From IMG/VR virus record IMGVR_UViG_3300024520_000087, positions 1 to 56,483 of that record: a stretch of DNA of 56,483 nucleotides, one strand, 5' to 3'. Below, one piece after another: positions 22,332-30,825 of the stretch (the first letter of the stretch is position 1; each line of letters opens with the position of its first letter). Under the pieces are notes generated by a model. That model saw nothing but the letters and a program-made list of their open reading frames with translations. It was not told the DNA's origin and did no database searches. Origin of the DNA: a virus. Position numbers and translations under genes: made by a program.

Positions 22332-22431
22332 TTGGCTAACATCTTAGATGGCCAAGCAGGTGAGGGTCTTACTCTCAAGGGTCGTCCACTTTAGAGACGT
22401 TAAAAAACGGATCGCCCACGTTAGAGGCGAT
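22332..22431 (+). other. Array of four hairpins in the scaffold gene leader
   Basis: In the 157-nt gap before the scaffold gene. H1 is 22332-22355: TTGG/CCAA enclosing CATC-TTA-GATG. H2 is 22362-22376: GAGGGT-CTT-ACTCTC. H3 is 22383-22399: CGTC-CACTTTAGA-GACG. H4 is 22411-22431: ATCGCC-CACGTTAGA-GGCGAT. H3 and H4 have nearly the same loop, CAC(T/G)TTAGA, while one stem pair changes from T-A to C-G, keeping the pairing. The tetramer ACGTT recurs between them. This is compensatory change within one sequence, a sign of selected RNA structure. Confidence 0.55.
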
Positions 22432-22469
22432 GGACGTTAAAGAAAGTAGAAGAGAGGGGGTGATTATGA

Positions 22470-23216
22470 ATGAATAATGACAACAACGATTCTACTTCTC
22501 AAGTATCCGAAGAGGAATTGAGTGATGAGCTCTCGTCAAGCACAGAAGAACAGGGGGTGAAGACAACAGCTACTCCTGTAGAAGATTCATCTGACGAGGA
22601 ATCTACTCAAATAGGTGGGGAGGACGGTGAACCCAAAGGAAGAGGCGCTGAAGCAAGAATAAAACAGCTTTTAGCGGAGAATAAAACTAAAGACGCACAA
22701 ATAGCATCTTTAGAAAACTCTAGGGTAGAGAAATCTACTCCCATTCCACGGGAAACATCCAATCAAAAACCACCCGAGGTTTTAAGAGCTATATCCCAGT
22801 TGAAAAACATGGGAGTCAGTTTTGACAGCGACGTTGACCAAAAGGTCGCGGACGTACAAAACAGATTAACTCTTAACAACGAACATGGAAGGCTAAATGA
22901 AACGTATAACGGTTCAGATGGTCGTCCTAAATACAACTCGGACGAGGTTGAGAAGTATATGCGAGACAATGGAGTGTACCAACCTGAGGTTGCGTATAAG
23001 ACCATGCATGAAACGGAGTTACTTGATTGGAACTTAAAACAATCTTCCCAGAAACCTAAAAGCTATACAGCACCACCTACTGCACCAGGCAGTAGAGGGA
23101 GCCAGACTATAACTAGGGAGAAACTTGCAGAAATGCAAGACAAACCTAATTACAAAGAATGGTACAACAAGAATCGAGACAAGATTCTTAAGTTGATGGC
23201 TGAAGATAAGTTATAA
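22470..23216 (+). CDS. Capsid scaffolding protein
   Basis: 248 residues right before the major capsid gene. The first 55 residues are very acidic and Ser/Thr-rich, then comes a helical coiled-coil-like segment (EARIKQLLAENKTKDAQIAS, LENSR), a proline-rich middle and a basic C-terminal helix (WYNKNRDKILKLMAEDKL) suited to binding capsid. This is the usual scaffold layout. A GAGGGGGTGATT site precedes the start; ATG at 22466 or 22470 are both possible. Confidence 0.8.
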   Translation: MNNDNNDSTSQVSEEELSDELSSSTEEQGVKTTATPVEDSSDEESTQIGGEDGEPKGRGAEARIKQLLAENKTKDAQIASLENSRVEKSTPIPRETSNQKPPEVLRAISQLKNMGVSFDSDVDQKVADVQNRLTLNNEHGRLNETYNGSDGRPKYNSDEVEKYMRDNGVYQPEVAYKTMHETELLDWNLKQSSQKPKSYTAPPTAPGSRGSQTITREKLAEMQDKPNYKEWYNKNRDKILKLMAEDKL

Positions 23217-23237
23217 GCAGAAGGGGGGTGAGAAAAA

Positions 23238-24110
23238 ATGGCATTAGGAACAAATCATTTAACAACGACAACATCAGCGATATTTATACCTGAGGTATGG
23301 TCACCGGAAATTCTTAGGGCAACTGAGGAAGCTTTGGTTATGGCCCCTTTGGTAAAACGTTTTGATTCAATGGTTACCTCAAAAGGTGATACTATACATA
23401 TCCCTAATTTGAGTAACTTGAGCGCCAATGATAAGTCAGCTAATACTCAAGTCACGCTACAGTCTCCAACGGAAACTGAAGTAACAATCAGCATCGATAA
23501 GCACAAAGAAGCTTCGTTCTTGGTTGAAGACATAACTAGAGTTCAATCAAACTATGATCTTATGAGTGAGTATACAAATAAGGCAGGATTTGCAATTGCT
23601 AAACAGGTAGATACTGACCTACTCGGTGAGTACACAAACCTTACTAGCACTGACGTCGGAACTTATGGTGACGACATCACAGATCCAACTGTTTTGGCTG
23701 GTATCGAAGCTCTTGATCTCGCAGACGTCCCTATGGAAGATAGGGCTTTTGTTATAGATCCAACTCAAAAGACTGCGCTTTCGAAGATAGATAAATTCGT
23801 AAGAGCTGACTATTTGGGTGAGTATCAAAGTCCAAAACCTGCAAAGGTTGGACCAAACAGCCGATATATGTGGGGAGACATTTATGGAGTTCCTGTGTAT
23901 TACACCAATCAAGTACCTAGTACTGCTGGTACACCTACACAGATTCATAACATCCTTCTACATAAAGAAGCGTTTGCGCTCGCTATGCAACAGTCTCCAA
24001 GAACTCAGAGTGATTACATTCTCGAGTATATTGGTAATTTAGTTGTGGTAGATGTTATTTATGGTATTAAAACCATAAGAGCAGATTTCGCGATCGAAGT
24101 TCGATCGTAA
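23238..24110 (+). CDS. Major capsid protein (HK97-fold, podovirus type)
   Basis: 290 residues. It starts with a Thr-rich N-arm and AIFIPEVWSPEILRATEEAL. KGDTIHIPNLSNLS, VEDITRVQSNYDLMSEYTNK and a C-terminal DYILEYIGNLVVVDVIYGIK follow; the last resembles the P-domain strand of HK97-fold coats from P22/T7-like podoviruses. Strong AGGGGGGTGAG ribosome binding site, as expected for the most abundant virion protein. Its place after terminase, portal and scaffold agrees. Confidence 0.9.
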   Translation: MALGTNHLTTTTSAIFIPEVWSPEILRATEEALVMAPLVKRFDSMVTSKGDTIHIPNLSNLSANDKSANTQVTLQSPTETEVTISIDKHKEASFLVEDITRVQSNYDLMSEYTNKAGFAIAKQVDTDLLGEYTNLTSTDVGTYGDDITDPTVLAGIEALDLADVPMEDRAFVIDPTQKTALSKIDKFVRADYLGEYQSPKPAKVGPNSRYMWGDIYGVPVYYTNQVPSTAGTPTQIHNILLHKEAFALAMQQSPRTQSDYILEYIGNLVVVDVIYGIKTIRADFAIEVRS

Positions 24111-24121
24111 AGATAGCTAAT

Positions 24122-24147
24122 GGGGGTAAGGCGAAGTTCTTACCCCC
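24122..24147 (+). terminator. Strong hairpin after the capsid gene (GGGGGTAAG/CTTACCCCC)
   Basis: A perfect 9-bp stem, GGGGGTAAG-GCGAAGTT-CTTACCCCC, 11 nt after the capsid stop. No T-run follows, so it is more likely an mRNA 3'-end stabiliser or a partial attenuator than a full terminator. Confidence 0.55.
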
Positions 24148-24156
24148 TCAACTGAT

Positions 24157-24354
24157 ATGAACGACAAGAGTTTAGTTAAACAACACAATAAACAAGTGGA
24201 GAGAGTTATGTCCCAAGGATCTAGTCAATTTAAGAGTCCACGCAATGTGGCTCAGGATATTATGACTAGAGCTGTGGATCGAAAAACAGGTAAGGTTTAC
24301 AGAGGAGAAAGCGGATTGCGTCTGTTGGATCGACAGAGGAGAGGTGGACAGTGA
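24157..24354 (+). CDS. Small basic hypothetical protein
   Basis: 65 residues, basic (KQHNKQVERV, RQRRGG). It lies between the capsid gene and the glycosyltransferase, overlapping the latter by 4 nt. Possibly a head completion factor; no family seen. Confidence 0.55.
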   Translation: MNDKSLVKQHNKQVERVMSQGSSQFKSPRNVAQDIMTRAVDRKTGKVYRGESGLRLLDRQRRGGQ

Positions 24355-25007
24355 AAGTCGCTGTCGTTACTCCCTCACGGGGGTTGATACATTCAAGAAC
24401 CGTTGAGGCTATAAGGAAGAATTTTTTGGGAATCGAAAAGAATTTTGAATGGAATCATTTTATTTCACACGACAAGCCAATCCCTAAGGCTCAAAACTAT
24501 CTTTTCGAAAAGGCGTTTGACTGGGGTGCAAATTACATCTGGTCGGTAGAAGAAGACAATGTTTTTCCAGCCCACACTCTGATTAAGATGATCAACTTTG
24601 CCAAACAGAAAGAGGCAGAAGTTGTTTATGTAGATTACCCGATAGGAGCTAAAAGAAGTTCGGGAATTTGCAGAAAAGGAAATCAGATTTTGTGGGGACC
24701 GATGGGATGCACGTTAATTTTAAGAAGTGCTCTCGAAAAACTTGATCGTCCTTGGTTTAGGACAGACAAGACATTTAGAATCGAGAACAAAGATCCTCTC
24801 GAATTAATAGAAGAGGACATCCCCAACAAATATGGGGGCCAAGATATATGGTTCGGAATGAAATGCAAGGAGAAGGGAATTAAAGTGGTTCAATTAACCA
24901 GCATACTGGCTGGGCACGTTAAACCAAAAGGAGAAAACAGAGAAATAAACAATACTTATGAATTTGAAATTTGGGACTCTATTAAAGAGCACCAAAGATA
25001 CAACTGA
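24351..25007 (+). CDS. GT-A glycosyltransferase next to the capsid gene
   Basis: 218 residues starting KVAVVTPSRGLIHSRTVEAI, the GT2-like nucleotide-sugar strand. IPKAQNYLFEKAFDWGANYI follows, then WSVEEDNVFPAHTL, whose EEDN is the DXD-like metal motif. GGQDIWFGMKCKEKG is a later acceptor-side block. GTG start at 24351 overlapping the preceding TGA, with AGGAGAGGTGG upstream. A glycosyltransferase between capsid and fibre genes suggests glycosylation of virion proteins, though transfer from elsewhere is possible. Confidence 0.8.
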   Translation: MKVAVVTPSRGLIHSRTVEAIRKNFLGIEKNFEWNHFISHDKPIPKAQNYLFEKAFDWGANYIWSVEEDNVFPAHTLIKMINFAKQKEAEVVYVDYPIGAKRSSGICRKGNQILWGPMGCTLILRSALEKLDRPWFRTDKTFRIENKDPLELIEEDIPNKYGGQDIWFGMKCKEKGIKVVQLTSILAGHVKPKGENREINNTYEFEIWDSIKEHQRYN

Positions 25008-25025
25008 GAAGGGTGGGTGATAATT

Positions 25026-25307
25026 ATGACAGCAACTTTTGAAAAAGCAGATACAAGGAAACTAGCAGTTACAACCTCGGACCAACAAATGGACTTTGGT
25101 AGACCTGTCGTAGATGAAGTTTATGTGGTAGCAGATGAAACAACAGTTAGGCTTGATTTTGATCAACCAACTGATGATAGTTCATTCCATTTATTAACTG
25201 CGAATGAACCTTTCAGAATTAAGGTCAATTTCCACAGACTACATGCTTCTACAACCACAGGGACAGCAAACTTGTACGTATTAGCAACCAGACATAACGA
25301 CGCTTAA
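25026..25307 (+). CDS. Small beta protein of the virion region
   Basis: 93 residues from ATG 25026 with GAAGGGTGGGTGA upstream. All beta pattern (VDEVYVVADETTVRLDFDQP, FRIKVNFHRL, ANLYVLATRHNDA). Likely a decoration, neck or fibre-associated virion protein. Confidence 0.6.
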   Translation: MTATFEKADTRKLAVTTSDQQMDFGRPVVDEVYVVADETTVRLDFDQPTDDSSFHLLTANEPFRIKVNFHRLHASTTTGTANLYVLATRHNDA

Positions 25308-25308
25308 A

Positions 25309-26343
25309 ATGGAAGAAATTGTAAACAACGGCAATCGTAAGCCTTTTGTAAGAAACAAGGTTTCTCTTTATTTGGCATACGCGAAAAAGTCTCTACTAGA
25401 GATAGCCTCTGTTGTGTCCCAGAAACTAACTTTCAAAGTTAAAGTGGAAAACGAAGTAGATAACAAGTCTTCACTTAATAGGATCGTTAAAGAACTAAGG
25501 ATTGTTCAAAACGGACTCAAGGAAGTTGTCGCCGTGGAATTCCCCGATAACACAGAAAAACTGACGAGTGCTTTCGGAAAGAATATTGAAGAATTAAACG
25601 AGACACTTGAGAAGGTTGGTTCAGAGGTTGTAAATCTCCAGAAACTACAGAAGGATGTTGAATTCCCCTCCATACAAAAAGTATCTGGTGCTGTAAGTGT
25701 GTCTAAAATACCAGACAGTGCTCAGCTTACCAAGATACTTGAGGCGTTGGGAGCAATTAATAAAGATCTTTCAAAGATCAAATTAGAGATCCCACCTTAC
25801 CCAGAACAAAAAGAGGTTATTATACCCCCGTATCCTGAACCTAAAGAGGTTAAGATTCCTCCTTTTCCCAAGGTTATTCAAACTGTTGAAGGAAAACACA
25901 TAATTCAAGCTATTAATGCTCTCAAGGAAGAGATTGTAAAAATTCCCAAAGGAATAAATATTCCAGAAATAGACTTTCCGTCTCAAATATCCATTGACAA
26001 TTTTCCTCCACAAAAGTATCCAATGCCTGTTACGAATATCAACGTGAACTCATTAAGAGGTCCCGTTAGGGCTACCGCGATCGTTGTTAAGACAACCGTA
26101 ATTCCACTTCCATCCACTCCATTACCTGACAGGCGTTCTTGGGTGTTCTTCAACAACTCTGAAGACACAGATGTGTATATTGGTGCGTCAGATCTCTCTA
26201 TCGCTAATGGAATGCCAGTTGGGCCTAAACAGTATTCACCTTCATTTGATGCGGGACAGTTGGTAGATATTTATGGTGTGGTGGCTAGTGGTGAAGCAGA
26301 AATAAGATTATTTGAAGTTTCCATGGATGCGATCGGAGCATAA
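25309..26343 (+). CDS. Fibre-like protein with coiled coil and PPYPE repeats
   Basis: 344 residues. A helical N-terminal half (about 40-165) with heptad-like runs of K, E and L is followed by proline repeats: EIPPYPEQKEV, IIPPYPEPKEV and KIPPFPKVI. The C-terminal 110 residues form a beta domain (RRSWVFFNNSEDTDVYIGAS). This suits an elongated trimeric virion fibre or appendage shaft with a head. It begins 1 nt after the preceding stop. Confidence 0.6.
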   Translation: MEEIVNNGNRKPFVRNKVSLYLAYAKKSLLEIASVVSQKLTFKVKVENEVDNKSSLNRIVKELRIVQNGLKEVVAVEFPDNTEKLTSAFGKNIEELNETLEKVGSEVVNLQKLQKDVEFPSIQKVSGAVSVSKIPDSAQLTKILEALGAINKDLSKIKLEIPPYPEQKEVIIPPYPEPKEVKIPPFPKVIQTVEGKHIIQAINALKEEIVKIPKGINIPEIDFPSQISIDNFPPQKYPMPVTNINVNSLRGPVRATAIVVKTTVIPLPSTPLPDRRSWVFFNNSEDTDVYIGASDLSIANGMPVGPKQYSPSFDAGQLVDIYGVVASGEAEIRLFEVSMDAIGA

Positions 26344-26346
26344 ATT

Positions 26347-27090
26347 ATGGGTAGAGCAAGTACAGCAGCTTTTGGAGCGCCTTATAAAACTTCCGCGGGT
26401 AAGGTTAGGTCTGGTTTGGTTGACGATGATGGACATGTACAGGTCGACATCCTCAATAGCACACTATCTGTAACACAGTCTGGAATCTGGGATATTAATG
26501 ATGTTTCTGGAACAATTTCTCTTCCCACAGGTGCAGCTACTTCAGTCAATCAATTAGCCGATGGTCACAATGTGACAGTGGACAATGGATCAGGTGGTGC
26601 AGCAGTTAATATTCAGGATGGGGGTAATACTATTACCGTGGATGGAGCTGTGACGGTTTCTGCGACAGATTTAGATATAAGGGATCTCACAAGTGCCAGT
26701 GATTCGGTATCTGTGCTTCAAGCTACACACGATAGTCTTAATCTGAACGCTAATATCCAAGTAGGGGATTCAGATGTTGCAGCAGGTAATCCTGTACCAA
26801 CAAATGAAGTAGAACCCACAGGTGTGAATGGGGGAGATGTTGCTGTTGGAACGTCAGAAGTTGAGATGACTTTTTCAGGAACAACTCAATCTTTAATGAT
26901 TCAGTCAGATCCAGATAACACAGGTAAGGTGTGGGTTGGCAATACTGGCATAACTAATTCTGGTGGCAATGCATTTGCACAATTGGAACCTGGTGACGCT
27001 GTGTCAATGGATTTAAACGATGCCTCGGCTGCTATGTATGCCATTTCAGACACCGCCTCTCAAAATGTCTTTAAGTCAGCACTAACATGA
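26347..27090 (+). CDS. Beta-rich fibre-like protein sharing modules with the 28618 gene
   Basis: 247 residues, low in Lys/Arg and rich in G, S, T, D, N and V. Residues about 58-98 (LPTGAATSVNQLADGHNVTV, then DNGSGGAAVNIQDGG) and 125-145 (ATHDSLNLNANIQVGDSDVA) recur in the 28618 gene. Composition and context indicate a virion surface fibre or receptor-binding part. No catalytic motif. Confidence 0.65.
   Translation: MGRASTAAFGAPYKTSAGKVRSGLVDDDGHVQVDILNSTLSVTQSGIWDINDVSGTISLPTGAATSVNQLADGHNVTVDNGSGGAAVNIQDGGNTITVDGAVTVSATDLDIRDLTSASDSVSVLQATHDSLNLNANIQVGDSDVAAGNPVPTNEVEPTGVNGGDVAVGTSEVEMTFSGTTQSLMIQSDPDNTGKVWVGNTGITNSGGNAFAQLEPGDAVSMDLNDASAAMYAISDTASQNVFKSALT
26520..26650 (+). repeat. Duplicated fibre module, copy 1
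   Basis: The segment coding LPTGAATSVNQLADGHNVTV and following residues matches 28795-28925 closely at protein level and moderately in DNA, including the shared stretch CAATTAGCCGATGG. Confidence 0.75.
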
Positions 27091-28286
27091 GCAAACTGAC
27101 ATTACATCACGCACCACTTACTAATAATCAGAAGGCGGAACTCAATTTCTTCAATGGATCATTTCTTGAAACCTTTGACGCTCTTGTGACAAGTGATGGA
27201 GCAATTGTGACATTGACGATTACTAATGCGAGCAGTGGAGATTTAACGACCAGATTTTCAAGTGGTTACTCTATTTTCACTGGAGGCTCAACAATAGCAC
27301 TAACCGCAGGAAGTGACACTTCCCCCACATCAAATTATATTTATATTCTTGAGTCAGATCCAACAAGTTTGGTCAAGTCTACTACGGAGTGGCCCGCCAC
27401 AGAACATATCAAAGTAGCCTATTTCTTTGTTCCAAGTGCAGGATTTGTGCAAACAAATGGAGCTTATATCAATCAAAACTGGAACGACCATGCCCAAAAT
27501 ACTACTAGCCAGGGACACATGACTCACATGACAGAGAGATCGAGAAGGGATGGTGCATACTATTTTTCAGGCGTAGATGGAAATGGTACAAGTGGTTACT
27601 TAACCCCAACGGCATCAAATGTAGAGTTGAAGTCAACAGCAGGTGTTATCTACCAGATGCACAAACACACTGTACCAGCGTTTGATACGAGTGGAGGTGA
27701 CATGGTTTTGGTTAAAAATTGGTCAGGTACTCCATACAATGACATTACTAATTTGTTTGATATTACAGAAGACAGTACGGGTTCATCTATCGGAAACAAT
27801 AAATATTTCAACTTGGTTCTCTGGGCAGTGGCAAATAAGTCAGGTGAATTTTCGCCGATGATAATCAACCTTCCTAGTGGATCATATAATACCCAATCAG
27901 CAGCAGAAAATGATACCAGTGGATTTGATGATTTTTCTGTACCAAGAGAATTCAACCTTGAAAGCTCAACGGCATTTCTTGTAGCCAGAATTACAATACA
28001 GAAAAAAACCACTTGGGCAGTTGCCTCTACCGTGGATCTTAGAGGAACGACACCACAAACTGCAAAAGGTGGTGCAGCAGGGATTGTTACCAGCTTTGCA
28101 GACAATGTATTTACAGTATTTGACGAAAGCGATAATACAAAAATTATGGCATTCGATGTTGGAACCAATGTAACCACAGCAATAACAAGAACGCTAGGTG
28201 TCCCTGACGCAGACGGAACAATCGCTCTTACCGATCAGTCAGATGGGTCTATTAGAGCAGATAAGTTGATTTGGTTGGGGTGGTAA
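27087..28286 (+). CDS. Tail fibre-like protein
   Basis: 399 residues. N-terminal LTLHHAPLTNNQKAELNFFN, then beta-rich stretches with SGYSIFTGGSTIALTAGSDT and YIYILESDP. Mid-protein HDxT-like HMTHMTERSRRDGAYYFSG and YQMHKHTVPAFDT carry several histidines, as in metal-stabilised fibre tips. The end, RTLGVPDADGTIALTDQSDG, resembles fibre collar sequences. It overlaps the previous gene by 4 nt. Likely receptor-binding. Confidence 0.65.
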   Translation: MSKLTLHHAPLTNNQKAELNFFNGSFLETFDALVTSDGAIVTLTITNASSGDLTTRFSSGYSIFTGGSTIALTAGSDTSPTSNYIYILESDPTSLVKSTTEWPATEHIKVAYFFVPSAGFVQTNGAYINQNWNDHAQNTTSQGHMTHMTERSRRDGAYYFSGVDGNGTSGYLTPTASNVELKSTAGVIYQMHKHTVPAFDTSGGDMVLVKNWSGTPYNDITNLFDITEDSTGSSIGNNKYFNLVLWAVANKSGEFSPMIINLPSGSYNTQSAAENDTSGFDDFSVPREFNLESSTAFLVARITIQKKTTWAVASTVDLRGTTPQTAKGGAAGIVTSFADNVFTVFDESDNTKIMAFDVGTNVTTAITRTLGVPDADGTIALTDQSDGSIRADKLIWLGW

Positions 28287-28300
28287 GATAACATAAAAAC

Positions 28301-28621
28301 ATGGCAATAACACCGAAACAATTAGCAGATGGTCAATTAGCCAATTCTATAGGTGATTTGTATACCGTGCCTGCAAGTACTACTGGATATGTCAAAAAGA
28401 TCATCTTAGTAAATACTGGTGCTGGAAACAACACCGTTAATTTATATGTAACTCCTTCAGGTGGGACTGCGAGAAAAATTATCTCTGAAGATACTGTTTT
28501 GGCAACAGGTGAATCTTTGGAGCAAACAGATCTAGTTTTGGATACTGGTGATAAAATTCAAGGTGATGCTACCAATGCAACCGAGGTTGACTTTACAATA
28601 TATGGAGCTGAAGAAACATGA
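28301..28621 (+). CDS. Small beta virion protein
   Basis: 106 residues: LYTVPASTTGYVKKIILVNT, TVNLYVTPSGGTARKI, and TGDKIQGDATNATEVDFTIY. This all-beta pattern is frequent in phage tail or fibre accessory proteins. Overlaps the next gene by 4 nt. Confidence 0.65.
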   Translation: MAITPKQLADGQLANSIGDLYTVPASTTGYVKKIILVNTGAGNNTVNLYVTPSGGTARKIISEDTVLATGESLEQTDLVLDTGDKIQGDATNATEVDFTIYGAEET

Positions 28622-29601
28622 GGGTCTTTAATACCAATTCACAAGAAGTAATCGAACCCAGACAAGCTACTCACGACGATCTGAATGTCAACGCAAACAT
28701 TCAACAAAACGATACTGATGTAGCTACGGGCAATGCCATGTTCGTTCAGCCTGGTACGGGAGCCACTTTCCCTATTTCAGCTGCATCTTTACCCTTACCT
28801 TCTGGTGCAGCCACTTCAGCACTTCAATTAGCCGATGGACATAATGTAACAGTTGATAATGGAGCTGGGGGATCGGCCGTTAACATCCAAGATGGTGGAA
28901 ATTCAATCACAGTAGATAATGACGGACTCACAGAACTGGCTGGAGCTATTACAGCAGGTGTAATGTCTGTAGAAGATACATCAACCATACTAGACGACTC
29001 TATTTTCAATATCACCACCCAAAGAATAACAATGATGGGTGCATTTGTTGACGACACTGCAACAGATTCGGTTGGTGAGGGGGACGGTGGAGCCTTCAGA
29101 ATGTCAGCCGACAGAGTCTTATACACACAAGGCCACGTGGCTCACGATGCAGTAGATAGTGGTAATCCACACAAGATTGGTGGTAGATCACAGGAACCAA
29201 CAAGTGCACTAGAAGAAGTTGCAGATGATGACAGAACAGATGGGGCATTTGATCGACAAGGAAGGCTGGCTGTGTGGATGGGATATCCAGTCCAAAGTGC
29301 AGACATAAACGACTCGACAAGTGGAAACAACACTATTCAGGCGGCAGCGGGGGCTGGCCTTAGAATTGCAGTGATGGGCTATCATGTAATTTCAGATGGG
29401 ACCGTAGACTATAGATGGGAAGACGGGGCTGGTGGAACAGCATTTACTGGACAAATCCCATTACAGGCTCGCGAAGGTGTAGTTGCAGGTTATGGAATGC
29501 ATCCAATGTGGGTGGGAACCGCAAACACATTGCTGAATCTTGAATTGTCAGCAGGGGTTAATGTTCATGGACAAGTATCGTTTGTGGTAATGACAGACTA
29601 A
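28618..29601 (+). CDS. Beta-rich fibre protein, paralogous modules with the 26347 gene
   Basis: 327 residues. RQATHDDLNVNANIQQNDTD and LPSGAATSALQLADGHNVTV (then DNGAGGSAVNIQDGG) repeat the modules of the 26347 gene but in reversed order, so the two arose by duplication and shuffling. The C-terminal part (GYHVISDGTVDYRWEDGAGG, GQIPLQAREGVVAGYGMHPM) is a separate beta domain common in phage virion proteins. Confidence 0.65.
   Translation: MRVFNTNSQEVIEPRQATHDDLNVNANIQQNDTDVATGNAMFVQPGTGATFPISAASLPLPSGAATSALQLADGHNVTVDNGAGGSAVNIQDGGNSITVDNDGLTELAGAITAGVMSVEDTSTILDDSIFNITTQRITMMGAFVDDTATDSVGEGDGGAFRMSADRVLYTQGHVAHDAVDSGNPHKIGGRSQEPTSALEEVADDDRTDGAFDRQGRLAVWMGYPVQSADINDSTSGNNTIQAAAGAGLRIAVMGYHVISDGTVDYRWEDGAGGTAFTGQIPLQAREGVVAGYGMHPMWVGTANTLLNLELSAGVNVHGQVSFVVMTD
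28795..28925 (+). repeat. Duplicated fibre module, copy 2
   Basis: Matches 26520-26650; see that entry. Codon differences are spread along the unit, so the duplication is not recent. Confidence 0.75.
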
Positions 29602-29602
29602 T

Positions 29603-29797
29603 ATGAAACTTAAAAAATACGAGGACAATATGAAAGAAAAAACACCAGAGAAACTAGATTCTGTTGGATCTAGCGTTGCTTGTAGTGAAGAAAAATGCAA
29701 GGGTGAAATGATGGTAGTACAACCCACCATGAAACATCTACAACTCCCTTTGCATAGAGCCATTTGTGGTAAGTGTGGCTGGAGGGGGTGGGTGTGA
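29603..29797 (+). CDS. Zinc-ribbon small protein
   Basis: 64 residues from a TAATATG junction. Cysteines C27, then C32 (ACSEEKC), and C55-x2-C58 (ICGKCGW) form a likely zinc ribbon. Role in a virion gene block unknown; may bind nucleic acid. Confidence 0.55.
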   Translation: MKLKKYEDNMKEKTPEKLDSVGSSVACSEEKCKGEMMVVQPTMKHLQLPLHRAICGKCGWRGWV

Positions 29798-30108
29798 TAT
29801 ATACCAAATCCACACATAAAGACTTCTACGGAGAATCTTCTGTCAACGTAGAATACGACCCAAACACAATGAAACTAACCAAGTTTAATTGGGATGTTGC
29901 TGTTGGCAAGACAGCACACTTGGAAATTAATGGATATGATAGTGGATTAAAAACAGGCACAGGATCAGAAGACATAATTGTTGACATTTTTTTGATAAAT
30001 GAGGACTGGAAACCAATTGTTATAAATCAGGAGGGTGAAGAGGTGGAGGTTGACTACTCAAGAGTGGTTCTAAAAGAGCCTCAATCCTTCAAGTTGAATA
30101 TTAATTAA
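29794..30108 (+). CDS. Beta protein of the virion region
   Basis: 104 residues from GTG 29794, chosen because GGAGGGGG lies 6 nt upstream and the start overlaps the preceding TGA. Beta-rich (FYGESSVNVEYDPNTMKLTK, TAHLEINGYDSGLKTG, VVLKEPQSFKLNIN). Likely virion accessory protein. Confidence 0.55.
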   Translation: MIYTKSTHKDFYGESSVNVEYDPNTMKLTKFNWDVAVGKTAHLEINGYDSGLKTGTGSEDIIVDIFLINEDWKPIVINQEGEEVEVDYSRVVLKEPQSFKLNIN

Positions 30109-30801
30109 ATGGCAGTAGCATTTGAAAGTATAACCATAAACACAGACTCCTCTGGGAGATCTAGTGCTTCCTTCTCTCACACAAACACTAGTGGGGATAC
30201 ACTTGCTATAATAACCCACAATCAAGAAAACTTTGGATCACTTGTGACATGTACTGCTGCTAGTTACAACTCAGTTGCATTAACCGAAAGAGTGGCAGGA
30301 ACACGTGAGGTTGGACCTTTAGATTTCGCTGCAAAAATATGGACATTAGATGGTCCAGCCACAGGAGCTAACACGGTGTCAGTTACTTATGACGGTACTG
30401 GGGTGAATGACGCAATCATGGTTCTCTCCTTTACTGGTGCGAATAATGGAGTTGGGTCGACTACTGGAACAGCAAACGGTGACAGTGCTAACCCATCAGT
30501 AACATTTGGTACAGATAATAGTACTGGACTAATAATCTCTGGGGCCATGCTCCTTGGCAACGATGGCATACCTTGGACACCTGGCACTGGTGTAACCGAA
30601 AGAGCGGACAATGCAACAGGTGGAAGCAATGTAACTGATCATGCCTTTACTGCTGGCGACAAAGCAGCAACGGGTGGAAGTGACACAATAGATTTTACTG
30701 GATCAACTAGTGATGACTGGTTAATAACAGCTATTGAACTAAATGCAGCCGCAGTCGCAGGAGTAAAACTACAAAGACCTCTTAGGGGGGTTGGTATTTA
30801 A
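30109..30801 (+). CDS. Beta-sandwich virion protein
   Basis: 230 residues with a Thr/Ser/Gly-rich pattern: ITINTDSSGRSSASFSHTNT, DTLAIITHNQ, AAKIWTLDGPATGANTVSVT and DDWLITAIELNAAA. This arrangement is common in phage-encoded beta-sandwich proteins next to fibres and may be carbohydrate-binding. Starts directly after the previous stop. Confidence 0.65.
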   Translation: MAVAFESITINTDSSGRSSASFSHTNTSGDTLAIITHNQENFGSLVTCTAASYNSVALTERVAGTREVGPLDFAAKIWTLDGPATGANTVSVTYDGTGVNDAIMVLSFTGANNGVGSTTGTANGDSANPSVTFGTDNSTGLIISGAMLLGNDGIPWTPGTGVTERADNATGGSNVTDHAFTAGDKAATGGSDTIDFTGSTSDDWLITAIELNAAAVAGVKLQRPLRGVGI

Positions 30802-30825
30802 TATTCTCCTGGACAAGGGGAGGTA

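Noticed and set aside
22332-22431. Terminator before the scaffold gene
   Set aside because: None of the four hairpins is followed by a T-run, and the scaffold and capsid genes need read-through.
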